DNA of 64,000 nucleotides from NCBI GenBank assembly GCA_963803555.1, contig CAWDMZ010000001.1:868001-932000 (forward strand). Reading direction: 5' to 3'. This DNA is from GCA-2708415 sp963803555 (lineage in GTDB: Bacteria; Pseudomonadota; Alphaproteobacteria; Micavibrionales; Micavibrionaceae). A model generated the notes under the pieces. It was not told where the DNA came from, did not search any database, and was given only the letters and a program-made list of their open reading frames with translations. This document shows positions 34,341 through 42,633 of the stretch, one piece after another. A program made the translations under genes and the position numbers. The number at the start of each line of letters is the position of its first letter. Within the stretch, counting starts at the first letter, position 1.

Positions 34341-34825
34341 GCCGCACCAAATTTTTCATTCTCGCCCATATCGGGTTTTTCATCAGTAATGCTTGCTTTC
34401 ATCATTTTAAAAGCTTGAACAATTTGTGAATTTTCATTGTCCCAATGCTCACCCGAATGAATTTTAATCTCAATCATGGAAACATTATCCCCTTCTTTTC
34501 CTTCGGGGAACCATGCATCAACAAAGGGATTCCAATATTTATCAATCAATGCCTGATCGTTGGTAATATTGGCCTGACCGCACATTGAAACATAGGTGTC
34601 GTCATCAGTATCCGCAAAAACCAAATTGACATGTTGATCTTTTTTAAGCTCACCAATTTTGTCTGATTGGTTATTGGTATAAAACCAAATTGTTCCATCA
34701 TATTCATCTTGAACCAAATACATGGGGCGGGAGCGTAAATGCTCACCATCTTGCGTGGTTAACATTCCCACTTTAATTTCTTTGATTAAATTCCAAATTT
34801 TTTGCTTGTGTTCGGGGGATGACAT
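34337..34825 (-). CDS. Pyridoxamine 5'-phosphate oxidase-like stress protein (GSP26 type)
   Basis: This 162-residue split-barrel flavin-binding protein opens with IWNLIKEIKVGMLTTQDGEHLRSRPM, then DGTIWFYTNNQSDKIGELKKDQHVNLVFAD, DTYVSMCGQANI and a Trp-rich DKYWNPFVDAWFPEG. This is the general stress protein 26 pattern rather than true PdxH. It likely binds FMN or a related cofactor; the substrate is unknown. It is 69 bases after the DJ-1/PfpI gene and coupled to DUF421. Confidence 0.88.
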   Translation of the reverse strand: MSSPEHKQKIWNLIKEIKVGMLTTQDGEHLRSRPMYLVQDEYDGTIWFYTNNQSDKIGELKKDQHVNLVFADTDDDTYVSMCGQANITNDQALIDKYWNPFVDAWFPEGKEGDNVSMIEIKIHSGEHWDNENSQIVQAFKMMKASITDEKPDMGENEKFGAA

Positions 34826-34894
34826 TTATTGTTCTTCTTTCTTTTTAAGATTTAGTAAAAAGAGGAGGGGGTATCCCTCACTCTTCATAATTAA

Positions 34895-35467
34895 TTATGC
34901 TGCATCTGCAACCTGATCTTCATGTTTGCCTTCTGCAATTTCTTCAATCATTTTTGAACAAAATGCATCAAGGTCTTCGGGTTTGCGGCTGGTGACAAGC
35001 GCTTTATCACATACACATTCTTCATCAACCCAATTACCGCCTGCATTGCGCACATCGGTTTGCAAGCTTGGCCAACTGGTCACTTTACGATTTTGAAGAA
35101 CATCTGCTTCGACCAATAACCAAATACCATGGCAAATTGCGCTTACTGGTTTGCTTTGTTCAAAAAAGTCACGCACAAAATTAACGGCCTTTTCATTCAT
35201 ACGTAATGTATCGGGGTTGTGAACACCGCCGGGCAACATTAATGCATTAAAATCTTCAGCCTTTACATTTTCAACCGTCATATCAACATCAAATTTGTCG
35301 CCTTTTTCAAAATGATTAAATCCTTGAATTTGACCTTCTTCTAACGAAACCAAGGTGGGGATACCACCTGCTTTTTTTACTGCATCCCACGGCTGGGTTA
35401 ATTCGACTTGTTCAAAACCGTCGGTCACTAAAAATGCTACTTTTTTACCTTGTATATTGTCTGACAT
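34895..35467 (-). CDS. DJ-1/PfpI superfamily protein (YhbO/PfpI-like)
   Basis: About 190 residues. KVAFLVTDGFEQVELTQPWDAVKKAG, the acidic partner near the N-terminus, DFNALMLPGGVHNPD, and the nucleophile elbow AICHGIWLLVEAD with Cys followed by His mark the PfpI/YhbO branch, described as a stress protease or glyoxal-type deglycase. I place the start at ATG 35465-35467, which has a GAGGAG ribosome site at good spacing, rather than five codons upstream. It heads the minus-strand stress operon under an EcfG-type promoter. Confidence 0.92.
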   Translation of the reverse strand: MSDNIQGKKVAFLVTDGFEQVELTQPWDAVKKAGGIPTLVSLEEGQIQGFNHFEKGDKFDVDMTVENVKAEDFNALMLPGGVHNPDTLRMNEKAVNFVRDFFEQSKPVSAICHGIWLLVEADVLQNRKVTSWPSLQTDVRNAGGNWVDEECVCDKALVTSRKPEDLDAFCSKMIEEIAEGKHEDQVADAA

Positions 35468-35500
35468 AAATTTTCTCCTCATTTAATGGGTTCGGTTTTA

Positions 35501-35526
35501 AAACACATTAGCGCGGTGAAAGTTCC
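35501..35526 (-). promoter_or_regulatory. EcfG (ECF15)-type general stress promoter, minus strand
   Basis: Read on the minus strand, GGAAC (35526-35522) and GTTT (35504-35501) are 17 bases apart, the same geometry as the plus-strand site at 29065. It lies 34 bases before the chosen PfpI start and should drive the five-gene operon down to gdhA. Confidence 0.68.
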
Positions 35527-35557
35527 TAAACTTAAATTAATTGAAAAAGAACAAAAC

Positions 35558-36829
35558 ATGAACTATAATAATTTTATGGTTGATAAAGTATTGAAAAAAT
35601 TAGAAATCCTCGCGGATGCAGCAAAATATGATGCCTCTTGCGCCTCGGGTACGGCGGGAAAGCGTCAGGCGAAGAAAGGCGGCAATGATATTGGCTCGCT
35701 CACAGGGGGGACAGGAATTTGCCATAGCTTTACGCCCGATGGGCGTTGTATCTCCTTGCTTAAAATCCTAATGACTAATTTTTGTATTTATGATTGCCAT
35801 TATTGCATTAACCGCGTGTCATCCAATGTAAAGCGGGCACGCTTTACGGTGCAAGAAGTGGTGGATTTAACCCTAAATTTTTATAAACGCAATTATATTG
35901 AGGGCTTATTTTTAAGCTCGGGCATTATTCATACCCCCGATTATACGATGGAAAGCATGGTGCGCATCGCCAAAAGCCTGCGGGAGGAGCATGGATTTAA
36001 AGGTTACATTCATCTGAAAACCATTCCTAATGCCTCCCCCGAATTGCAGGAACAAGCAGGGTTTTATGCCGATCGATTAAGTATAAATGTTGAGCTACCA
36101 ACACAAGAAGGGCTTACAAAATATGCACCTGAAAAAGAATTAAAAGAAATCAATGGCGCGATGGATAATTTGAAAAATAAAATTACCGAGGCCAAAAAAT
36201 CAAAATCATTTAGTGGTAAGCGTCCCCCGCGTTTTGCCCCTGGTGGTCAATCCACCCAAATGATTATAGGGGCGGACGGGTCGAACGATAAAACCATTTT
36301 GAGGGCAAGTGTTTCACTTTATAAAAACCAACGATTGCGCCGTGTCTATTACTCTGCGTTTAGTCCGATCCCCGATGCCTCCAAAATGTTGCCGCTCAAA
36401 CCCGCGCCATTAATACGCGAACATCGTTTATATCAGGCGGATTGGCTGTTGCGGTTTTACGGTTTTAAATTAGATGAGATTTTACAAGGATCAAAAGATA
36501 ATATGTTGTCCATGGATCATGACCCCAAGGTGGCATGGGCATTACAAAATCGGGATTTATTTCCCGTTGATTTGAACAAGGCAGATAAAATGCTGTTGCT
36601 TCGTGTGCCGGGTATTGGGGCGCGAACGGTTCAAAAAATTCTTTCTATTCGGCGTTATACCAATTTATCGTGGGAAGATTTGACCAAAATGCGATTGCCA
36701 TTGGATAAAATTAAACCATTTGTCACCGTGACCAATTATAAACCTGCGGCACATTTATTGGATTCTAATAATTTGGGTCTGATGTTAAAACAACCTGTTC
36801 AGCAAGAATTATTTACGGCCGTCACCTAA
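35558..36829 (+). CDS. Putative DNA modification/repair radical SAM protein
   Basis: 423 residues from the preferred ATG 35558; an in-frame upstream start at 35486 would overlap the divergent promoter. The radical SAM cluster is CIYDCHYC (Cys 76, 80, 83). A GTAGKRQAKKGG element precedes it. The C-terminal VPGIGARTVQKILSIRR is a helix-hairpin-helix DNA-binding motif. This matches the family annotated as a probable DNA modification/repair radical SAM protein, which is always paired with the partner encoded one base downstream. Substrate and reaction are unknown. Confidence 0.9.
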   Translation: MNYNNFMVDKVLKKLEILADAAKYDASCASGTAGKRQAKKGGNDIGSLTGGTGICHSFTPDGRCISLLKILMTNFCIYDCHYCINRVSSNVKRARFTVQEVVDLTLNFYKRNYIEGLFLSSGIIHTPDYTMESMVRIAKSLREEHGFKGYIHLKTIPNASPELQEQAGFYADRLSINVELPTQEGLTKYAPEKELKEINGAMDNLKNKITEAKKSKSFSGKRPPRFAPGGQSTQMIIGADGSNDKTILRASVSLYKNQRLRRVYYSAFSPIPDASKMLPLKPAPLIREHRLYQADWLLRFYGFKLDEILQGSKDNMLSMDHDPKVAWALQNRDLFPVDLNKADKMLLLRVPGIGARTVQKILSIRRYTNLSWEDLTKMRLPLDKIKPFVTVTNYKPAAHLLDSNNLGLMLKQPVQQELFTAVT

Positions 36830-36830
36830 C

Positions 36831-37622
36831 ATGAAAACATATTATATCCATCAAATACCGGGGTTTGTAGAATGGCGTGATGCCGCGCGGGAGGCGATAA
36901 TGCTTGGTCTAAAACCCGATGAAATCCTCTGGCTTAATGAGCAAACGGATAGACAAGATAACCTTTTTGCCGAAGATGAATTTCAGGCACAATTTATTGA
37001 AAAAAAACCAATATTTGTCCCCAAAGCGTTTTTGGAAATGGCGCAAACCGTTTGTTGCCATACGGATAATAAACGCTTTGATTTGCTCTACCGTATCCTA
37101 TGGCGCCTTAATTTTGAAAATAAAAACCTACTCTCTTTCAAAACAGATAACGATATTATTGCCATGACCAAAATGGTCAAAAATGTACGGCGTGATGCCT
37201 ATAAAATTACAGCGTTTTTAAGATTTAGGGAGGTAGATTATAATGGTGAAGAATATTTTATCGCTTGGTACGAACCCGAATTTTATACGTTAGAGCGATC
37301 AATGAACTTCTTTAAAACGCGGTTCAAAAATATGCGCTGGTCAATCCTTACACCCTATCGTGCGGCACATTGGGATAAGGAAAATTTGACCTTACAAGAT
37401 AATCCAGACCCCGCCCTTTATCCCAAAGAAGATAAAATTGAGCAATATTGGCTGGGATATTATGCCAGTATTTTTAATCCTGCACGGCCAAAAAAGGGGG
37501 CGATGTTGTCGCAAATGCCAAAAAAATATTGGAAAAATATGCCTGAAACGGTGCTTATCCCAGATTTATTGCGCAATGCAGATGAAAAAGCACGCGAAAT
37601 GATTAAAAAACAAACGCAATAA
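36831..37622 (+). CDS. Partner DNA-metabolism protein of the radical SAM enzyme (TIGR03915/DUF4130 type)
   Basis: 263 residues. Features include HQIPGFVEWRDAAREAIMLGLKPDEILW, a central basic stretch (MVKNVRRDAYKITAFLRFREV, EEYFIAWYEPEFYTLERSMNFFKTRFKNMRWSILTP) and YWLGYYASIFNPARPKKGAMLSQMPKKYWKNMPE near the end. The partner in many relatives is fused to a uracil-DNA glycosylase domain; here it stops before that domain, and a stand-alone glycosylase gene lies at 44418. The start is one base after the radical SAM stop, so the two are co-translated. Confidence 0.88.
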   Translation: MKTYYIHQIPGFVEWRDAAREAIMLGLKPDEILWLNEQTDRQDNLFAEDEFQAQFIEKKPIFVPKAFLEMAQTVCCHTDNKRFDLLYRILWRLNFENKNLLSFKTDNDIIAMTKMVKNVRRDAYKITAFLRFREVDYNGEEYFIAWYEPEFYTLERSMNFFKTRFKNMRWSILTPYRAAHWDKENLTLQDNPDPALYPKEDKIEQYWLGYYASIFNPARPKKGAMLSQMPKKYWKNMPETVLIPDLLRNADEKAREMIKKQTQ

Positions 37623-37644
37623 AATTACATATCTGTATGTAAAT

Positions 37645-37664
37645 GGGGATGCCCCGCGTTTTTT
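37645..37664 (+). terminator. Weak hairpin plus T-run after the radical SAM pair
   Basis: GGGG (37645-37648) can pair with CCCC (37652-37655) around a three-base loop. GCG and six T follow. The stem is short, so this is only a possible terminator. Confidence 0.3.
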
Positions 37665-37742
37665 CCTTGGTTTTATTTTACAAAATCTATATGTTTTTAA
37701 TATACATAAGGTAGAAATAAGTAATAACAGGGGGTTTCGATT

Positions 37743-39866
37743 ATGCGCTCAAAACGAACACCAGATAGAGTTCATGTGGTAAAGCCACCCGAACAACAAA
37801 ATAGAAAACCAGCTTCATCTAATAATGAAAGCAGGGAGATCGCCCTTATGCTGGCGCAAATTAGTGACAAATTAAAGCGCAGTGAAACCGAACGATATAA
37901 ATTACTAACCGAATTGCGTGATTACCGGGAAACATTGACGACTTTAAAGGATAAGGCAGACACGTCCGAGCGAGCGTTGCAAGAATTAGAAAGCCGCCTT
38001 TCCACAAAAGGAAGTGATGAAGGGGTAATTTCAGACCGTCAGGCCAAATTTGAAAAAACTTTAAAAGCAACCGAAGAAAAAATGGTGAAAGCCATTGCAG
38101 GGCAAGCATTAATCGATAAACGTCTTCAAGATACCGAAGAAAAACAGATGATGATCCATCAACAGATTGAAAAATCGATGGATGATCAAAAGAAAATTGA
38201 ACATCAAATTGAAATGAATGTTCAAGATAAATCTCGTCTTTTGCGTAAAATGGAACGCCTTGAAGAAATGATGACAGATACGCAAGATACCTTACGCGCC
38301 AAGGCGATGGTTTTATTGACGGACAAAAGTGCATCAAGCAAGGCGCAATTACACGCCCCCGCATGGGGAAGCGGCAGCCCACAAATTGAACAATCTGCCT
38401 TTGCCAACGATACCCCTGCGCCATGGCAAAAATATATTAATTTGCAAACAATGGGTATTGCCTCCATGGTTTTGGCGGCGTTATTGGCGGGATGGGCGAT
38501 TAGTCAAATTCAAAAAACTGTTCCCAATACGCAATCCCAATCTTTAGAAAAAGTTTCTTTTGTTGAAGAAAATAATGATTTTCAATCAGGGGTCAGTGAT
38601 GTGAACACTATCGAATCCCAAAAAACAACGGAGCGTGTCTTGGCAGAGCAAGCGGCGATGACAACGCCACTTCCCGAAGATGTTACCCAATTGTCAGATG
38701 AGCAGCTTAACGCTGCGTTCGATGCCGATCCTGATGCGTTGGCCGCCCAATTAAATGGTATTGAACCCCAAGCTTTAAGTGAAGGGGAAGAGCTTACATC
38801 ACCAGTAGAAACACCTGCGAATGTAGAAATTCCCCTTAATCAATCTGAACAGGTTGAAGCGGTAGAAGAAAGCGCATTTTCAAATTTGGATATGACCGTT
38901 ACCAATCCCATCAAAAATTTTGATGATAAGGCATATCAACAAGATATGGATATCGCCAATGAGATTGATGAGATTATAAAAAGCGCCCCATCCTTATCAC
39001 AATTTCCAAAAGATGATACATTACCCCCACAGGTGAAGAAAATTGAAACTGCGGCCTTTGAAGGTAAAGCGGAGGCACAACATGACATGGGTGCCATTTA
39101 TACGGCAGGGCCGGGTGATATTACCCAAAATTTTGAAAAGGCAAATTTTTGGTTTTTACAAGCGGCACAAAAAGATGTCCCTAATGCCATCTATAATTTA
39201 GGTGTTCTTAATCATCAAGGGTTAGGGGTTGAGCAAAATTTAGATAAAGCTCTTTACTGGTATCGCGAGGCAGCAAAATTAAACCATGCCGAAGCACAAT
39301 ATAATTTAGGCATATCCCATATCGAAGGCATCGGAACAGATTATGATCCTGCCCTTGCGGCTGGTTTTTTTGAACGCGCGGCAAATAATGGTATTATTGA
39401 AGCGGCGTATAATTTGGGTCTTATCTATGAGAATGGATTACTGGGTAATGTAAAATTAGAGGAGGCGATGCTGTGGTATAATATATCCGCTACCCAAGGG
39501 AATTTAGAGGCACAAAAGGCGATGGAACAAATTGCCAATAAACTTCAAATCGGCACCGATGATATTGATAATTTTGTTGAACGTATGCAACAAATTAACC
39601 AGTCGGTAAAGGGGAAGCGGGCAGGTCCCAACATGAATAAAACCGCGCAGGTTAAGCTACAATCAAATAAAGCGATTACGGCGCAAATTCAGGAATATTT
39701 ATCATTAGCAAACAAATATGATGGCCCATCAGATGGAATTAATGGGGCAAAAACAAAGGCGGCCATTCGCACCTATCAAGCCCAAAACAATATGAATGTT
39801 ACGGGCGTCCCATCAAAAACCTTGTTAAACCATATGGTAAATAACACACTTGCCAATGTGCAATAA
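37743..39866 (+). CDS. PodJ-like polar organiser: coiled coil, membrane helix, Sel1 repeats, peptidoglycan-binding domain
   Basis: 707 residues. Residues about 25-190 are charged and heptad-rich (coiled coil). One transmembrane helix follows at about 233-252 (MGIASMVLAALLAGWAISQ). An acidic, probably disordered periplasmic linker leads to four to five Sel1 repeats (about 440-600; AIYNLGVLNHQGLGVEQNLDKALYWYREAAK is split across two). The C-terminus (about 640-700) is a peptidoglycan-binding fold (YDGPSDGINGAKTKAAIRTYQ). This order is that of the Caulobacter polar scaffold PodJ, which places pilus, holdfast and division factors at a pole. Sequence similarity beyond architecture cannot be judged here. 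Confidence 0.8.
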   Translation: MRSKRTPDRVHVVKPPEQQNRKPASSNNESREIALMLAQISDKLKRSETERYKLLTELRDYRETLTTLKDKADTSERALQELESRLSTKGSDEGVISDRQAKFEKTLKATEEKMVKAIAGQALIDKRLQDTEEKQMMIHQQIEKSMDDQKKIEHQIEMNVQDKSRLLRKMERLEEMMTDTQDTLRAKAMVLLTDKSASSKAQLHAPAWGSGSPQIEQSAFANDTPAPWQKYINLQTMGIASMVLAALLAGWAISQIQKTVPNTQSQSLEKVSFVEENNDFQSGVSDVNTIESQKTTERVLAEQAAMTTPLPEDVTQLSDEQLNAAFDADPDALAAQLNGIEPQALSEGEELTSPVETPANVEIPLNQSEQVEAVEESAFSNLDMTVTNPIKNFDDKAYQQDMDIANEIDEIIKSAPSLSQFPKDDTLPPQVKKIETAAFEGKAEAQHDMGAIYTAGPGDITQNFEKANFWFLQAAQKDVPNAIYNLGVLNHQGLGVEQNLDKALYWYREAAKLNHAEAQYNLGISHIEGIGTDYDPALAAGFFERAANNGIIEAAYNLGLIYENGLLGNVKLEEAMLWYNISATQGNLEAQKAMEQIANKLQIGTDDIDNFVERMQQINQSVKGKRAGPNMNKTAQVKLQSNKAITAQIQEYLSLANKYDGPSDGINGAKTKAAIRTYQAQNNMNVTGVPSKTLLNHMVNNTLANVQ

Positions 39867-39868
39867 TA

Positions 39869-40723
39869 TTATGCGGTTGGGTTCAATATAACGGAATTAA
39901 CCCACCATTGTGGGTTGTTATTTGATATCTCTTTTGCCGCATTATCTGCCGCATCTTTGGTTTTAAATAGACCAAAATAACAAGATCCACTTCCCGTCAT
40001 ACGCGAAAATATACAATCTTTTTGTTTTTCAAAAACAGTTAAAATATTTTGAATGTCGGCAATATTATTAATGGCCGCCGATGTTAAATCATTCTTTGTC
40101 GTTTTTAATCGGTGTAAAAAATCATCGTTCCAATCTTCCAAATTATATTCTAGAACTGAAGAAAATTTCTGACCATACGCCTCAAAAATATCTGCCGTTG
40201 AGCAATGTTTATTAGGATAAATCAAAACAGCGTAAAGATTATTTGGAATTGATACAGGATTGATAATTTCGCCAACACCAAAAACCAATGCCGTTTTTTG
40301 TATAAAGCATAAAGGAACATCTGCGCCCAATTCTAATAATATAGGATTTAAAATATCGGGTTTAATTTCAATACTCCAATATTTTAGCAAAGCATGAAGT
40401 ATTGCCGCAGCATTGGATGACCCACCGCCTAAACCCGCACCCACAGGGATATTTTTTTCAATCAAAATTGATAGATTAATAGTATTATTTGTAATTTGTG
40501 CAAGGCGGCGCGCGGCACGCTCAACAATATTATTTTCAACAGGCGTAAAGTCTGCATAAGGGCCTGTAACCTGTAGTGAAAAAGCCTTAGCAGGGGTAAG
40601 TGTTATCCAGTCACCAAAATCTGCAAAAGTAACAAGCGATTGTAAAAGATGATACCCATCATCTCTTTTTCCAAGGATATGCAAAAATAAATTTATCTTC
40701 GCAGGAGAGAATTGCTTTATCAT
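39869..40723 (-). CDS. ispE: 4-diphosphocytidyl-2-C-methyl-D-erythritol kinase
   Basis: This 284-residue GHMP kinase of the MEP isoprenoid pathway has PAKINLFLHILGKRDDGYH at the N-terminus, the ATP-binding IPVGAGLGGGSSNAAAIL, and MTGSGSCYFGLF near the C-terminus. It is third in an etfQO-TPR-ispE minus-strand run with gaps of eight to nine bases. It ends two bases from the convergent PodJ-like gene. Confidence 0.95.
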   Translation of the reverse strand: MIKQFSPAKINLFLHILGKRDDGYHLLQSLVTFADFGDWITLTPAKAFSLQVTGPYADFTPVENNIVERAARRLAQITNNTINLSILIEKNIPVGAGLGGGSSNAAAILHALLKYWSIEIKPDILNPILLELGADVPLCFIQKTALVFGVGEIINPVSIPNNLYAVLIYPNKHCSTADIFEAYGQKFSSVLEYNLEDWNDDFLHRLKTTKNDLTSAAINNIADIQNILTVFEKQKDCIFSRMTGSGSCYFGLFKTKDAADNAAKEISNNNPQWWVNSVILNPTA

Positions 40724-40732
40724 TCGTAAATT

Positions 40733-42625
40733 TTATAAATCAGAATTTGATTCTGAAATCTTATTAGGGGATTGGCTGGGTTGAATAGGCAATTCTGACA
40801 GCTCTTGTTCACTTTTGGGCAATCCGCTTGAAATCTTGTTTTTTAAAGATGTAGTTAACTCTAAATCAACATCTTCTTGATTGTTTAGCGCACGTTGCCA
40901 TTGAAATTGAGCCTCGGTTTTACGGTCATTCCGCCAATAGGCATCGCCCAAATGGTCATTGACCGTTGTGTCGTAAGGCAACAATTCAACCGCACGTTCC
41001 AAATAGGTTACGGCATTTTTATAATTGCCTAATTTAAAATAAACCCACCCAAGGGAATCGGCAATGTATCCATCATCGGGTCGAAAGTTGTGTGCTTGTT
41101 TAATAAGTTCCAAGGATTGATCTAATTTAATATCACGATCGGCCCAGCTATATCCTAAATAATTAAGAAGATAAGGCTCATTAGGTCGAAACTCTAACGC
41201 TCGTAATAAATCTTCATCAGATTTTTTGAATTTGCCTAAACGCTCATAACTCATCCCACGTGCATATAAAATATACCAATATTTTTCAGGAAGGGGATCA
41301 AGCGTATCAAGGATTTTAGAATATGTTCTTACCGCCTCTTCATAATTTTCTTGATAACGATAAATATCGCCAATTTGATTCAAGGCATCAATATCTTGAG
41401 TGTTCTCATAAATTAGGTTTAAGGTTTTTATCGCCTGTTCATCCTTACCCATCTGATTGTAAAAATCAGCAATTTTACGTTGATTTAAAATAAAGTTGGG
41501 GGAGTTGGTGGGAATATTACCCAATTGTTTTATAGCATCATCAAACCGATTATTACGGGCGTAGATATCGCTAATCACCGCATGGGGCATCTCTAATTTT
41601 GGATTAAGGTATGATGCCATCTGTGCAAAAATATTGGCGACATCATCGCTCATCTCGCGCACCAAAATTTCGGCCATATCGGATAGGATAAGGGCTGCCC
41701 CTTGTTTTGGTGTTTCAATTTGGGGCAGGGTAAATAAACCAACAAGATCTTTATCATTTTCTAGGGCGGAGATTTTTTTATCAATAGCTTCACTTGAAAA
41801 ATTACGCTCTTGCAATGTTTTTAAAAGTAAAAGAGAAACATCTTTTTGACCATAATGAAAAAAGATATCTGCAAATTTTTCTGCATCACGCGCATCTAAT
41901 TCATCAGGGTTGAAGGCGCGAATAGCGTACTCCTCCACCGCCTGTTTTTGTCCTGTAAACAGACCCACCAATAATGCGTGATAGGCATATATGTTTGTCG
42001 CAGGCAGGTTTTCCGTTGTGATATTTTCATTTAAACTGCCATCGCGGTTAACACTATTCGCCCAAAGGGAGAGGATCGGCGTAATAAAGGTTGCAATAGA
42101 ATTTTGATCCAGCGTGCTTAAGATTTTATCGGCTTCAATATATTGGGCATTGTTTAAATATCCAACGGCAATAAATAAGGTGGCAAAAATATTATTTTCG
42201 TCCAATTCATGAACATCATTTGCCAAACTTATGGCTTTTTTATATTCGCCCGCACCCATCGCCAAAATCATGGCATGGCTATATAAATCTTTGGAGGCAC
42301 CACCTTTTTCTTCGTCTTCTTGGGGAAGGGGGGGCAGAACCTTACCAATAAATTTATTAGCAGATTGCCAATCCTTATTATTTTGGGCAAATTTTCCTGC
42401 TAAATAATTGCCTGATTTTGTATCACGAATATATTGTCCATTTTGGCGTAGCATGGCAATAAATTGGTCTGCCTTATCGCCATTATCTGTATGCATAAAA
42501 TCATAAGAGGCCGCATTTTGATTGGGTTTAAAATACTTGGGAATAACCCATTCCGCCCCAAAATAACCACCCGCAAGGGCAATTAAACAAAGGGGTATTA
42601 ATGTATTTTTATTAATGCCAGACAT
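40733..42625 (-). CDS. Tetratricopeptide-repeat protein with N-terminal membrane anchor
   Basis: 630 residues. A single hydrophobic helix at about 8-30 (TLIPLCLIALAGGYFGAEWVIP) suggests inner-membrane anchoring with the rest periplasmic. At least eight TPR-type helical pairs follow, most canonical in the C-terminal half (EKYWYILYARGMSYERLGKFKKSDEDLLRAL, PYLLNYLGYSWADR, GYIADSLGWVYFKLGNYKNAVTYLERAVEL, VNDHLGDAYWR). The end is Ser/Pro-rich. The partner is unknown. The conserved place between etfQO and ispE suggests co-transcription but no shared pathway. Confidence 0.85.
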   Translation of the reverse strand: MSGINKNTLIPLCLIALAGGYFGAEWVIPKYFKPNQNAASYDFMHTDNGDKADQFIAMLRQNGQYIRDTKSGNYLAGKFAQNNKDWQSANKFIGKVLPPLPQEDEEKGGASKDLYSHAMILAMGAGEYKKAISLANDVHELDENNIFATLFIAVGYLNNAQYIEADKILSTLDQNSIATFITPILSLWANSVNRDGSLNENITTENLPATNIYAYHALLVGLFTGQKQAVEEYAIRAFNPDELDARDAEKFADIFFHYGQKDVSLLLLKTLQERNFSSEAIDKKISALENDKDLVGLFTLPQIETPKQGAALILSDMAEILVREMSDDVANIFAQMASYLNPKLEMPHAVISDIYARNNRFDDAIKQLGNIPTNSPNFILNQRKIADFYNQMGKDEQAIKTLNLIYENTQDIDALNQIGDIYRYQENYEEAVRTYSKILDTLDPLPEKYWYILYARGMSYERLGKFKKSDEDLLRALEFRPNEPYLLNYLGYSWADRDIKLDQSLELIKQAHNFRPDDGYIADSLGWVYFKLGNYKNAVTYLERAVELLPYDTTVNDHLGDAYWRNDRKTEAQFQWQRALNNQEDVDLELTTSLKNKISSGLPKSEQELSELPIQPSQSPNKISESNSDL

Positions 42626-42633
42626 ATTCTTCC

